Shown here piece by piece: positions 42,310 through 50,066 of a DNA stretch of 64,000 nucleotides. The stretch lies in contig NZ_CP022098.1 in NCBI RefSeq assembly GCF_002305875.1, positions 558,001-622,000 on the forward strand, in the 5' to 3' direction. Numbering within the stretch: the stretch's first letter is position 1; every line of letters begins with the position of its first letter. A model generated the notes under the pieces. That model did not search any database. It was not told where the DNA came from and saw only the letters and a list, made by a program, of their open reading frames with translations. The stretch is from Cystobacter fuscus (lineage in GTDB: Bacteria > Myxococcota > Myxococcia > Myxococcales > Myxococcaceae). Both the position numbers and the translations under genes were made by a program.

Positions 42310-42705
42310 ATGAAAGCCCCTCTTTCCCCCAAGATTCATGGCTACGGTGACTATTTCATCGTGGTGCTGTTCGCGCTGGCTCCCTCCCTGTTCGGCTTCC
42401 CGGGATTGCCAGCGCTGCTTTGCTATTCGATGGCCATGACGCAGTTGTGCATGAGCCTGCTGACCGCCTATCCGCTCGGAGTGGCCCGGCTCATTCCCTT
42501 CCCCATCCACGGGATCGTCGAGGCCGTCTTCGCGATCGTCCTGCTCTCCGCGCCCTTCCTGTTTGGCTTCTCGACCATCGTCTCGGCGAGCAACGTCTTC
42601 ATCTTCTCGGCGATTGGCCTCTTCCTGGTCTGGCTGGCGACCGATTACGAGTCCGCCGAGCGGCCCACTCACGGCGCGGGTCTCCGGCGGCACACCCAGG
42701 CCTGA
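42310..42705 (+). CDS. Small four-TM membrane protein (SPW-like)
   Basis: The 131-residue protein is almost all membrane: four hydrophobic helices (GYGDYFIVVLFALAPSLFG, PALLCYSMAMTQLCMSLLT, GIVEAVFAIVLLSAPFLFG, NVFIFSAIGLFLVWLAT). The spacing recalls small SPW-repeat membrane proteins, but the motif is not convincing. AGGT precedes the ATG at 42310. A polar tail with Arg and His ends it. Function unknown. Confidence 0.7.
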   Translation: MKAPLSPKIHGYGDYFIVVLFALAPSLFGFPGLPALLCYSMAMTQLCMSLLTAYPLGVARLIPFPIHGIVEAVFAIVLLSAPFLFGFSTIVSASNVFIFSAIGLFLVWLATDYESAERPTHGAGLRRHTQA

Positions 42706-42873
42706 GCCCGTGCCGATCGAGCACCCCGGCCGAGAAGGCGCCCGGGAGGCCCACGGCCGAAGGCTCGGGCCTGTCCTCGGAGGTAGGCTTCAGGAAGGCG
42801 ACCCGGGAGTCACCGGACAGGAGAGCGCAAGGGGGATGGATTCGCTGGGGCCCACCGGTTATAGCTCCCCGTC

Positions 42874-43872
42874 ATGACCGACGTTTCCACTGAACGTGTT
42901 CCCCCCGCCGTGCTTCCCAAGCCCAACGACACCTGTTGGTGTGGGAGTGGCACCAAGTACAAGAAGTGCCATCGGGGCGCGGACGCTGTGGAGGCTCGCA
43001 AGCGAGGGCCCGAGGCTCGCTCGCAGGGCATCCGGCCTGGCGTCGTCAGCCCCATGCGCTCCGTTCCGCCGCACATCCCCCGGCCCGACTACGCGGCCAC
43101 CGGGCGCCCCTCCCGTAGCGGCTTCATCTCCGACGTGCAGAGCCCCGACGTCATCGCCCGCATGCGCCGTGCCGGCAAGGCCGCCGCCGAGGTGATGAAC
43201 GCGACGGCCGCCCACCTGCGCCCCGGCATCACCACGGACGAGATCGACGCCATCGCGCACGAGGAGTACCTCCGCCGCGGCGGCTATCCCAGCCCCCTCA
43301 ACTACCACGGCTTCCCCAAGTCGCTGTGCACCTCGGTCAACGAGGTCATCTGCCACGGCATCCCCGACAGCCGGCCGCTCGAGGACGGTGACATCATCAA
43401 CCTCGACATCACCATCTTCCTGGATGGGGTGCACGGGGACTGCTCGGCCACCTACCTCATCGGCAACGTGGACGCCGAGAGCCGGCGCCTGGTGGAGGTG
43501 ACGAAGGAGTGTCTGATGCTCGGCATCCAGGCGGTGAAGCCGGGCCAGCCCATCAACGACATCGGCCGGGCCATCGAGGCGCACGCGACCAAGAATCACA
43601 TGGGCGTGGTACGCGCCTACTGCGGCCACGGCATCGGCGAGCGCTTCCACAGCTCGCTCCAGATTCCGCACCACTTCGACCCCGAGGCCAAGACGATCAT
43701 GCGCCCGGGCATGACGTTCACCGTCGAGCCGATGATCACCCTCGGCCACTGGCACCACCGGCAGTGGGACGATGGGTGGACCGCCGTCACCGCCGACGGC
43801 AGCCGCACCGCCCAGTTCGAGCACACCCTGGTGGTGACGGATCAGGGCGCGGAGATCCTCACCGTCGCCTGA
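42874..43872 (+). CDS. map: Methionine aminopeptidase, type I, with N-terminal SEC-C zinc motif
   Basis: The 332-residue protein has an N-terminal SEC-C zinc-binding motif (DTCWCGSGTKYKKCH, about 19-33), then a MetAP core. Its metal ligands are Asp in INLDITIFLDGV and VHGDCSATY, His in YCGHGIGERFHSS, Glu in FTVEPMITL and Glu in QFEHTL; the substrate-pocket His is in NYHGFPKSLC. It removes the start methionine from nascent proteins in the cytosol; the SEC-C motif is seen on a sub-group of bacterial MetAPs and probably helps ribosome or zinc binding. Its 3' end overlaps the convergent metallo-beta-lactamase-fold gene by 31 bp. Start at 42874 has no clear ribosome site. Confidence 0.95.
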   Translation: MTDVSTERVPPAVLPKPNDTCWCGSGTKYKKCHRGADAVEARKRGPEARSQGIRPGVVSPMRSVPPHIPRPDYAATGRPSRSGFISDVQSPDVIARMRRAGKAAAEVMNATAAHLRPGITTDEIDAIAHEEYLRRGGYPSPLNYHGFPKSLCTSVNEVICHGIPDSRPLEDGDIINLDITIFLDGVHGDCSATYLIGNVDAESRRLVEVTKECLMLGIQAVKPGQPINDIGRAIEAHATKNHMGVVRAYCGHGIGERFHSSLQIPHHFDPEAKTIMRPGMTFTVEPMITLGHWHHRQWDDGWTAVTADGSRTAQFEHTLVVTDQGAEILTVA

Positions 43873-44957
43873 GCCTCCAGGGGCTCGAGGGGCTCGGGCG
43901 CGCCGGAACCCACGGCACGCCACCAGGGCTCCACCCCCTCCACCCGCGAGGGTTCCACCGGGGCCCCCGCGCGGGGCATCACCAGCCGCGCGCCCCGCTC
44001 CGTCCCCAGCCGCAGCAGTGTCTCCGCCGGCTCGTCCCAGGCGTGCAGGGCGAGGTTGAACGTGCCCCAGTGCACCGGCAGCAGCGTTCCCCCGCCGAGC
44101 AGCTCCAGCGCCTCGAGCGCGTTGGCCGGCCCCAGGTGGATGCCTCCCCAGGCTTCGTGGAACGCGCCCACCTCCAGCATCACCAGGTCGAACGGCCCGA
44201 GCCGCTGGCGGATCTCCGCGTACTCGGGCGTCAGTCCCGTGTCACCGCTGAAGAACACCTTGTGCCGCGGGCTCTCCACCACGAACGAGGACCAGAGCGT
44301 GCGGTTGCCGTCGCCCATCCCCCGCCCCGAGAAGTGTTGCGAGGGCGCGGCGGTGATGCGCAGCTCGCCGCGCGGCAGCCGCGCGGACTCCCACCAGTCC
44401 AGCTCGGTGATGCGCTCGGGCGGCACTCCCCACGCCTCCAGGTGCGCGCCCACTCCGAGCGACGTGTAGAAGGGCACCTCCAGGCGCGCCAGCTCCAGCA
44501 CGCTGGGATGATCCAGGTGATCGTAGTGGTCGTGCGAGATGATCACCGCGTCCAGCGGAGGCAGTTGGGCGATGGTCACCGGCATGGGCTGGAAGCGCCG
44601 GGGGCCGAGCAGGGCGAAGGGGGAGGCGCGCTCGCCCCAGACGGGATCCGTGAGCACACGCAGTCCATCCACCTCCAGCAGCACCGTGGAGTGGCCGAGC
44701 CACGTCGCCCGCAGGCCCGTGTCCACCGGCCGGGCCCAGGTCGCCAGCGGGTTCTCCGTGGGCAGCAGTCCGGGGGGCTTGCGCTCCTGGCCACCGGTGA
44801 AGAACTCGCCGAGTGTGGGCAGCGTGGTGCCGGGCTTGAGGCCCCGGCCCACCTCGGCCGTGTTGTGGAAGATCCCCTCGCGGAAGCGGGGGGACGCGGT
44901 CATGCGCTCGAGGCGGAGGCCGTGGGCCTTTCCGCCGAAGACGGAACCCTTGGGCAT
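43842..44957 (-). CDS. Metallo-beta-lactamase-fold hydrolase (NAPE-PLD/UlaG-like)
   Basis: The 371-residue protein has the MBL fold of the phospholipase D-like/UlaG type: TWLGHSTVLLEVDGLRVLTDPVW near residue 85, metal motif VIISHDHYDHLDHPS, APSQHFSGRG, KVFFSGDTGLTPEY, and a late His in LPVHWGTFNLALHAWDE. These enzymes hydrolyse phosphodiesters or lactone-type substrates; the exact one is unknown. It lies 41 bp behind the LLM oxidoreductase gene on the same strand and is probably in the same operon. The MetAP gene overlaps its 3' end in antisense. Confidence 0.88.
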   Translation of the reverse strand: MPKGSVFGGKAHGLRLERMTASPRFREGIFHNTAEVGRGLKPGTTLPTLGEFFTGGQERKPPGLLPTENPLATWARPVDTGLRATWLGHSTVLLEVDGLRVLTDPVWGERASPFALLGPRRFQPMPVTIAQLPPLDAVIISHDHYDHLDHPSVLELARLEVPFYTSLGVGAHLEAWGVPPERITELDWWESARLPRGELRITAAPSQHFSGRGMGDGNRTLWSSFVVESPRHKVFFSGDTGLTPEYAEIRQRLGPFDLVMLEVGAFHEAWGGIHLGPANALEALELLGGGTLLPVHWGTFNLALHAWDEPAETLLRLGTERGARLVMPRAGAPVEPSRVEGVEPWWRAVGSGAPEPLEPLEAQATVRISAP

Positions 44958-44998
44958 GAGGGAGGTTGTAACGGGACCCGCGTCCCCTCGCCAGCCGT

Positions 44999-46054
44999 TC
45001 AGCCCCTGGTGGGTAGGGGCCGGGGCAGGGCGAAGGCGTCGGCGATGAGCTCGTAGGAGCGGCGGCGCGCCGCGTGCTCGTGCGTGATGGTGACGATCAT
45101 CACCTCATCGGCCCCATACTCCCGCGCCACCGCCTCGATGGATTCTTTCACCCGCGCGGGCGAGCCGACGATCAACCGCCGCTCCCGGAAGGGCAGTGCC
45201 GACATGCCGCCCAGGTTGCTCAGGAAGCGCAGCGCGGTGTCGACCGGGGGCACGGGGATGGGCTGGCCCCGCACGAGCATGGCCCCCGCCATCTTGATGC
45301 TGGAGGCGAGCCGCTCGGCCTCCGCGTCGGTGGCGGCGCACAGGGCCCAGACGGCGACCAGGACGCGCGGCGCGTCGAGCCAGCGCGAGGGGGTGAATTC
45401 CTCGCGGTAGCGCGCGGCGATGGGCACGCCCACCGGTTGGATGAAGTCGGCGAAGGCGTAGGGCAGGCCCGCCTCGGCCGCCCAGATGCCACTCTGCGGC
45501 GAGGAGCCCAACAGCCAGGGCTCGGGCACCTCGGGCAGGCCGGGCAGCGTGGTGAGCCGCGCGAAGGCATGGTCCCCGGGCAGCTCTCCCGCGAGGTAGC
45601 CCAACAGCTCCGCGAGCTGGGAGGGGAAGTCGTCGGGCATGTGGTAGCGGCGGTCTCGCTGGAGCGCGAGCGCGGTGATGCGATCCGAGCCCGGCGCGCG
45701 GCCGAGTCCGAGATCGATACGGCCCGGAGCGAGGCCACTGAGCATGCTGAAGGTCTCGGCGACCTTGAACGGGCTGTAGTGGGGCAGCATCACGCCGCCG
45801 CTGCCCACGCGCAGGTGCGAGGTCTCCAGGGCGATGGGGCCGATGAGCGCCTCGGGGCTCGCGCAGGCGAGCATGGTGCCCCCGTGGTGCTCCGCCACCC
45901 AGTAGCGGTGATAGCCGAGCGCGTCCGTGTGCCGGGCGAGGTCCAGCGTGTTCCTCAGGGCCTCGGCCCCCGTCGAGCCCTCGGGGATGGGGGATTGATC
46001 CAACACGCTCAGGCGCAGCGCCGGGCCGTTCCCACGGGGTGTTCCACCGTTCAT
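44999..46054 (-). CDS. LLM-class (luciferase-like) flavin-dependent oxidoreductase
   Basis: The 351-residue protein belongs to the bacterial luciferase-like monooxygenase group: SVLDQSPIPEG near the start, HRYWVAEHHGGTMLACASPE, VGSGGVMLPHYSPFKVAE, RIDLGLGRAPGSDRIT and the flavin-binding region RRLIVGSPARVKESIEAVA. It uses FMN with reduced flavin from a partner; the substrate is unknown. The start (46054) overlaps the upstream aldo/keto reductase stop by 4 bp (ATGA), so translation is coupled. A much longer in-frame extension upstream is an artefact of the reductase gene on the same strand. Confidence 0.9.
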   Translation of the reverse strand: MNGGTPRGNGPALRLSVLDQSPIPEGSTGAEALRNTLDLARHTDALGYHRYWVAEHHGGTMLACASPEALIGPIALETSHLRVGSGGVMLPHYSPFKVAETFSMLSGLAPGRIDLGLGRAPGSDRITALALQRDRRYHMPDDFPSQLAELLGYLAGELPGDHAFARLTTLPGLPEVPEPWLLGSSPQSGIWAAEAGLPYAFADFIQPVGVPIAARYREEFTPSRWLDAPRVLVAVWALCAATDAEAERLASSIKMAGAMLVRGQPIPVPPVDTALRFLSNLGGMSALPFRERRLIVGSPARVKESIEAVAREYGADEVMIVTITHEHAARRRSYELIADAFALPRPLPTRG

Positions 46055-46980
46055 CGGGAGGCGCTCCCGGTGAGGGCGTCCACCTTCGCGAGGTCCGCCG
46101 CGTCGAGCCGCCAGCCGGCCGCGGCCACGTTGGCGCGCACCTGTTCGGCCGAGGTCGCCCCCGCAATCACCGAGGCGACGGGCCGCCGCGCGAGCAGCCA
46201 CGAGAAGGCGAGTTCCAACAGCGTGTGTCCACGTGACTCCGCATGGCGGCGCAGCTCCTCGGCGCGGGCGATGTTGGCCTCGGTGAGGAATCGATTCGCC
46301 AGCCCGCCTCCACTCAGGCGACTGCCCTCGGGAGGGGCCTGTCCCGGGCGGTACTTGCCGGTGAGCAGTCCACTGGCCAGCGGGAAGTAGGGGAGGAACG
46401 CGAGCTGGCCGCGCTCGGACTCCGGGAGCACCTCGGCCTCGGGCTCGCGGTGCAGGAGGCTGTATTCGTTCTGCACGCTCACGAAGCGCGCCGCGCCGGG
46501 ACGCACGGCCTGGGCGGCCTCGCGCAACTGGGCCGCCGAGAAGTTCGAGCAGCCAATCTCCCGCACCTTCCCCGCGCGCACGAGTGTGTCGAGGGTGCCC
46601 AGGGTGTCCGCGATGGGTGTCTCGGGATCCGGCATGTGGAGCTGATAGAGATCGATGTAGTCCGTGCCCAGGCGGCGCAGGCTCGTCTCGATGGCCTGCT
46701 GGAGATAGGCGGGCCTGCCTCCCTTGCCGGGGCCCTCGCCGGGGTGGCCGAACTTGCTGGCGATGATGACCTGGCTCCGGCGCTTGCCGAGCGCGCGGCC
46801 GAGGAACTCCTCGCTCTTCCCCTCGCCGTAGAGGGTGGCGGTGTCGAAGAAGTCGATGCCCGCGTCGAGCGCGGCGTCCACCACGGTGGCGGTGCCCTGG
46901 GCGTCCAGGCGCCATCCGAAGTTGTTACAGCCCAGGCCGACTACCGACACCTCGAGAGATCCCAGCTTCCGCTTCTCCAT
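46051..46980 (-). CDS. Aldo/keto reductase
   Basis: The 309-residue NADPH-dependent oxidoreductase has SVVGLGCNNFGWRLD, catalytic Asp and Tyr in GIDFFDTATLYGEGKSEEFLG, catalytic Lys in VIIASKFGHPG, and His in YQLHMPDPETP. The family works on aldehydes and ketones in the cytosol. The ATG at 46980 (MEKRKLGSLEV) is chosen because the family starts there; an extension to 47151 adds a low-complexity, Pro-rich stretch with no counterpart. It is the first gene of the AKR / LLM oxidoreductase / MBL-fold operon, which suggests a small redox pathway for an unidentified compound. Confidence 0.92.
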   Translation of the reverse strand: MEKRKLGSLEVSVVGLGCNNFGWRLDAQGTATVVDAALDAGIDFFDTATLYGEGKSEEFLGRALGKRRSQVIIASKFGHPGEGPGKGGRPAYLQQAIETSLRRLGTDYIDLYQLHMPDPETPIADTLGTLDTLVRAGKVREIGCSNFSAAQLREAAQAVRPGAARFVSVQNEYSLLHREPEAEVLPESERGQLAFLPYFPLASGLLTGKYRPGQAPPEGSRLSGGGLANRFLTEANIARAEELRRHAESRGHTLLELAFSWLLARRPVASVIAGATSAEQVRANVAAAGWRLDAADLAKVDALTGSASR

Positions 46981-47178
46981 GCGTGTCCCGCCTTTCCCTT
47001 TCCAGGATGCGCTCAGGAGCAGCGCACCCGACATGGGATGCGCGAGTGGCGGGAAGGATGCCCGGGTTGTCGCATGGCCCTCCGGCTGGGGGGGAGGCGG
47101 CGGATGTTGGGGGGCACGTGGCAGGCTCGATGCCGCGCGTTGGTAGACCACCGCGAACCGGGAAGGCCCGCCTTTCTC

Positions 47179-47689
47179 CTAGCGCAGCGACGCGTACACG
47201 TAGGCGAGTCCGGCCTCGAAGCTGCCCTTCAACTTGCAGCCATGCTTCTCCAACTCGTTCTTGATGGACGGTTCATCGAAGTCCTTAGTCCTCACGATAC
47301 TTCTGCCCCGCTTTGATGATCGCGTCCGTCAGTGGCAGTACCCGGTGTCGGAGCAACCGTTCGCTGATGGACTCGAGCCGCTGTTCCGCCTCCTGTGTAC
47401 TACTCACCAGCATGCCAGTCACCGCGGACCAGGCCTCATTCTTCTCCTTGGTGAATTGCCGCGTCCGGGCGAACTCACGATGCTCTTTCGCCAGCATCTC
47501 CTGCAACTGGTCCCGAAGCCCCTTCTGCCGCCGCAGCCGGCCATGTGGCTCGGTAAAGCAGACCGCGGGTATCGCGAGGGTGACCGTGGCATTGTCTTCG
47601 GCGAGACGCAGGATGCTTTCGCACGCGTCGCGCTGCTCCTGCTCGAACACCATTTCGAGCAGGAAGTTTGTCTCGACGTAGATCCTCAA
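47179..47689 (-). pseudogene. Broken PIN-domain ribonuclease toxin-like gene
   Basis: The leftward frame starting with the TTG at 47689 reads RIYVETNFLLEMVFEQEQR and then helices to IIKAGQKYRED, which match the N-terminal two thirds of the PIN family that begins M-R-I-Y-V-E-T-N-F. It stops at 47285. The next frame then gives RTKDFDEPSIKNELEKHGC and SFEAGLAYVYASLR up to a TAG at 47179, the C-terminal end of the same family. The residues between the two, which should hold the Ser-Pro-Gln-Asp-Ala helix with a catalytic Asp, are missing (about 33). So a deletion plus frameshift has removed an essential acidic residue. The TTG overlaps the stop of the upstream gene (TTGA). Confidence 0.72.
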
Positions 47690-48153
47690 GCCGGATACTC
47701 GTGGAGGATCTGTGCACCAGACACCGCATCCAGCAGTCCCGACTTCGACAACTCCTGGGTGACGGGCGCCACATCCCCTCGAGCGAGATCGTTCAACCAC
47801 CAGGAGACAAGAACCTCGAACGCCATCGGTTGGATCTGTTCGGGGCGGACGCCTATCCGCTCGAAGTAGGGTGCGAGCAGAGGGCGCGTATCAATCTCGT
47901 AGGTCGGCGGTGCGTGCGGCGGCTCGGACGACCTCCAGATGTAGAGCCGATCAGGCACGATGATCGCGAGCAGGTCGGCGGGAGGAGGTTGCCCATGCGC
48001 CAGCAGGTTGCCCCGGAATTGGGCTGCCCAGGAGCCGTTCGTCCTCAACCGACGCTTCGCCTCGATCATCGCCGTCGGTCGGCCGGCGCGGTACGCGGCG
48101 AAATCGAAATTGAATCGTGAAGCGTGACGCTCATCCGGACCAAGAGGCTCCAT
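47686..48153 (-). CDS. PD-(D/E)xK-like nuclease-domain protein
   Basis: The 155-residue protein has a compact alpha+beta pattern in which FDFAAYRAGRPTAMIEAKRR shows the D-x(n)-E-x-K spacing of the restriction-endonuclease fold (about residues 16-35), followed by ADLLAIIVPDRLYIWRS and helices. It lies 8 bp behind the large helical protein and overlaps the PIN remnant start by 4 bp (TTGA), so the three formed one operon. Such small nuclease-fold proteins beside PIN genes suggest a toxin-antitoxin or defence role, but no such system is recognised by name. Confidence 0.6.
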   Translation of the reverse strand: MEPLGPDERHASRFNFDFAAYRAGRPTAMIEAKRRLRTNGSWAAQFRGNLLAHGQPPPADLLAIIVPDRLYIWRSSEPPHAPPTYEIDTRPLLAPYFERIGVRPEQIQPMAFEVLVSWWLNDLARGDVAPVTQELSKSGLLDAVSGAQILHEYPA

Positions 48154-48160
48154 CGTCCTA

Positions 48161-49999
48161 TTATGGAGCGGGTCCCTCTGCCCGACAATCCTGGTGCATT
48201 GCCGCGTCCAACTCCGCCTGGAAGGCGCTGTGCCGGGGGAATTCCTCGCGGAACCGGCGGAGGAGTTCCTGGGACCGTGCCGGCTGTCCTCGTCTCTGGA
48301 GCACCTCGGCGCAGGCCACCAGCAGCAGGGCCGCCTTGCCGTAGCTGCGCCGGTGCTTCTCCCGCACGATGGCGCGCGCCCGTTCGCGGGCCACCTTCAA
48401 ACACTCCTCCAGCAGTTCCTCCTGCCGAGGGTGGCCCACCGAAAGCGCGGCGATGACCTCGCCGTACGCGCGGGAGAGCCGCTCCGACAGTTCCAGCGCC
48501 GCCTCCTCCGTGCTCCAGGGTTCGTACGCCAAGCCGTTCTCCAATGCCTTGCGCCACAGTTCCTCCACGGCGTGTGAGGACTCCTCGGAAGAAGACGGAC
48601 CCGACAGCCACCTCAGCAGGAAGGGCACCACGAGCCCCTGGGGATTATTTCTGCTCGACCACCCGAGCACCTCCGCTCCCGCGGCGCTCTTCCAGGCCGC
48701 CTGCCAGTCGTGCCCGAGCAACCGGGCGTGGGCGAGCAGTACCTCATCCAGGCGCGGGTACGGCTCGTCCCACTCACCCCTCGGCAGAGGGGGCTCTTCC
48801 CAAGGCAGTGGCCGCGTGTCGTCCGGTTGGGCCAGGGCCTTCTGCACCCGCTGGGCGGCCTGCTTCATCAGGCGCGCGCGCTCGGGCTCGGTCTCGCCGC
48901 ACCTCCGCAGCTCCAGCAGGCGCTTCAGGTCCGGGCTGGCCACGAAGGACTCCCAGCGGGCTTCGCGGACCTGCTCGGGGAGCGCGAGGCGCTCGGCGGC
49001 CGTGGCGAGGAAGTCCGCCACCCAGGCTCGCAGTGGCAGCCTGGCCGGCAGGGCTTTCAGGGCCTCGTGGGCCGTGTCGAGCACCTCGCGCGGTTGCCCC
49101 TCACGTTCCAGCAACGCGAGCAGGTCCACCCAGGCCCGCGGGTGGCGGCCCCGTCCGGCACGTGCCAGCTCACGCAGTCCCCCGGCGCCTCGAGACAGGC
49201 CCACGGCCTCGCGCAACCATGCCTCGGCCTCCGAGTCGTCCTCCCGCTTGCGCAGGAGGGCTTCCCAGTCGGACAGGAAGGACTCCAGGTCCGGCAGCGG
49301 CTCGGGGGAGATGTCACGCACCTCCTGCAGCTTTGGCGGTGGGCCGAAGCTCCACCGATTCGCCTCCTTCATCGCCTCCCACAGTGCCTCGGCGCGTCGG
49401 GCGGGCGGCGTGGCCCGATAGAGGGCGCACAGGTAGCGCGCCTGCGCCTCGGATACGTCCACCTCCTCGAGGTGCTCCGGGCGCAGGCCCAGGCCGTAGT
49501 CGTCCTCGCGTTGGAGCAGCTCGAACAGGGCCTGGTAGGCGTCACGGGCGAGCGGCCAGCGGCCTCGCTCGAAGGCCCGCTGCGCCCGCTGGAACAGGGC
49601 CGTCACGGGCGCGACGAGCTCCGCGTAGGGACCGGGGCCGGAGTCCTCGCCATACTCGTCCCAGTCGGAGTGGGCTTCGTCCGTGAGTTCCTCGAAGCGC
49701 TGGGCCTGCTCGGTGATATCGGCCAGCAGCTTGTCCTGGAGGGCGTGCTCGAGTGCCTGCCGCCGGTCATCCGGGACGGGGGCGAGCGAGTCCAGGAAGG
49801 ACTGCCGCTCGGAGGGGTGGACGCGGCTGGCCATGGCGCGCAGGACGGTGCGCAGGTCCTCGAGGGAGGAGGCACCGAGCCGCTTCTCCATGCCCTCCCA
49901 GAAGGCCTTGAGCGAGAGCTTGTGGCCCTCGCCTTCCCCCACGTGGAGGGACCGGGGTCTCCATCCTTCTTGCTGCTCGACGTTGGAAGTCATGCCCAT
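48161..49999 (-). CDS. Large helical cytoplasmic protein of unknown function
   Basis: The 612-residue protein is nearly all alpha-helical and highly charged, with TPR-like stretches (RAFERGRWPLARDAYQALFEL, about 140-165; KAALLLVACAEVLQRRGQPA, near the end). No enzyme motif, cysteine cluster or signal was seen. It is the first of a three-gene leftward operon (8 bp to the nuclease-like gene). Either ATG at 49999 or 49993 could be the start; AGAGGT lies before both. It resembles helical scaffold proteins, but no family was recognised with certainty. Confidence 0.65.
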   Translation of the reverse strand: MGMTSNVEQQEGWRPRSLHVGEGEGHKLSLKAFWEGMEKRLGASSLEDLRTVLRAMASRVHPSERQSFLDSLAPVPDDRRQALEHALQDKLLADITEQAQRFEELTDEAHSDWDEYGEDSGPGPYAELVAPVTALFQRAQRAFERGRWPLARDAYQALFELLQREDDYGLGLRPEHLEEVDVSEAQARYLCALYRATPPARRAEALWEAMKEANRWSFGPPPKLQEVRDISPEPLPDLESFLSDWEALLRKREDDSEAEAWLREAVGLSRGAGGLRELARAGRGRHPRAWVDLLALLEREGQPREVLDTAHEALKALPARLPLRAWVADFLATAAERLALPEQVREARWESFVASPDLKRLLELRRCGETEPERARLMKQAAQRVQKALAQPDDTRPLPWEEPPLPRGEWDEPYPRLDEVLLAHARLLGHDWQAAWKSAAGAEVLGWSSRNNPQGLVVPFLLRWLSGPSSSEESSHAVEELWRKALENGLAYEPWSTEEAALELSERLSRAYGEVIAALSVGHPRQEELLEECLKVARERARAIVREKHRRSYGKAALLLVACAEVLQRRGQPARSQELLRRFREEFPRHSAFQAELDAAMHQDCRAEGPAP

Positions 50000-50066
50000 A
50001 GGGTATGACCTCTCCCGTCATGAGGGCACCCCTGCCGGATGTGTCCGCGATGGCAGGCTCATCGTA

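Noticed and set aside
46055-46915. In-frame upstream extension of the LLM oxidoreductase
   Set aside because: It reads through the aldo/keto reductase gene in another frame and has no family match; the start at 46054 with ATGA overlap fits.
46981-47151. N-terminal extension of the aldo/keto reductase
   Set aside because: Pro- and Ala-rich, no counterpart in the family; the core starts at MEKRKLGSLEV.
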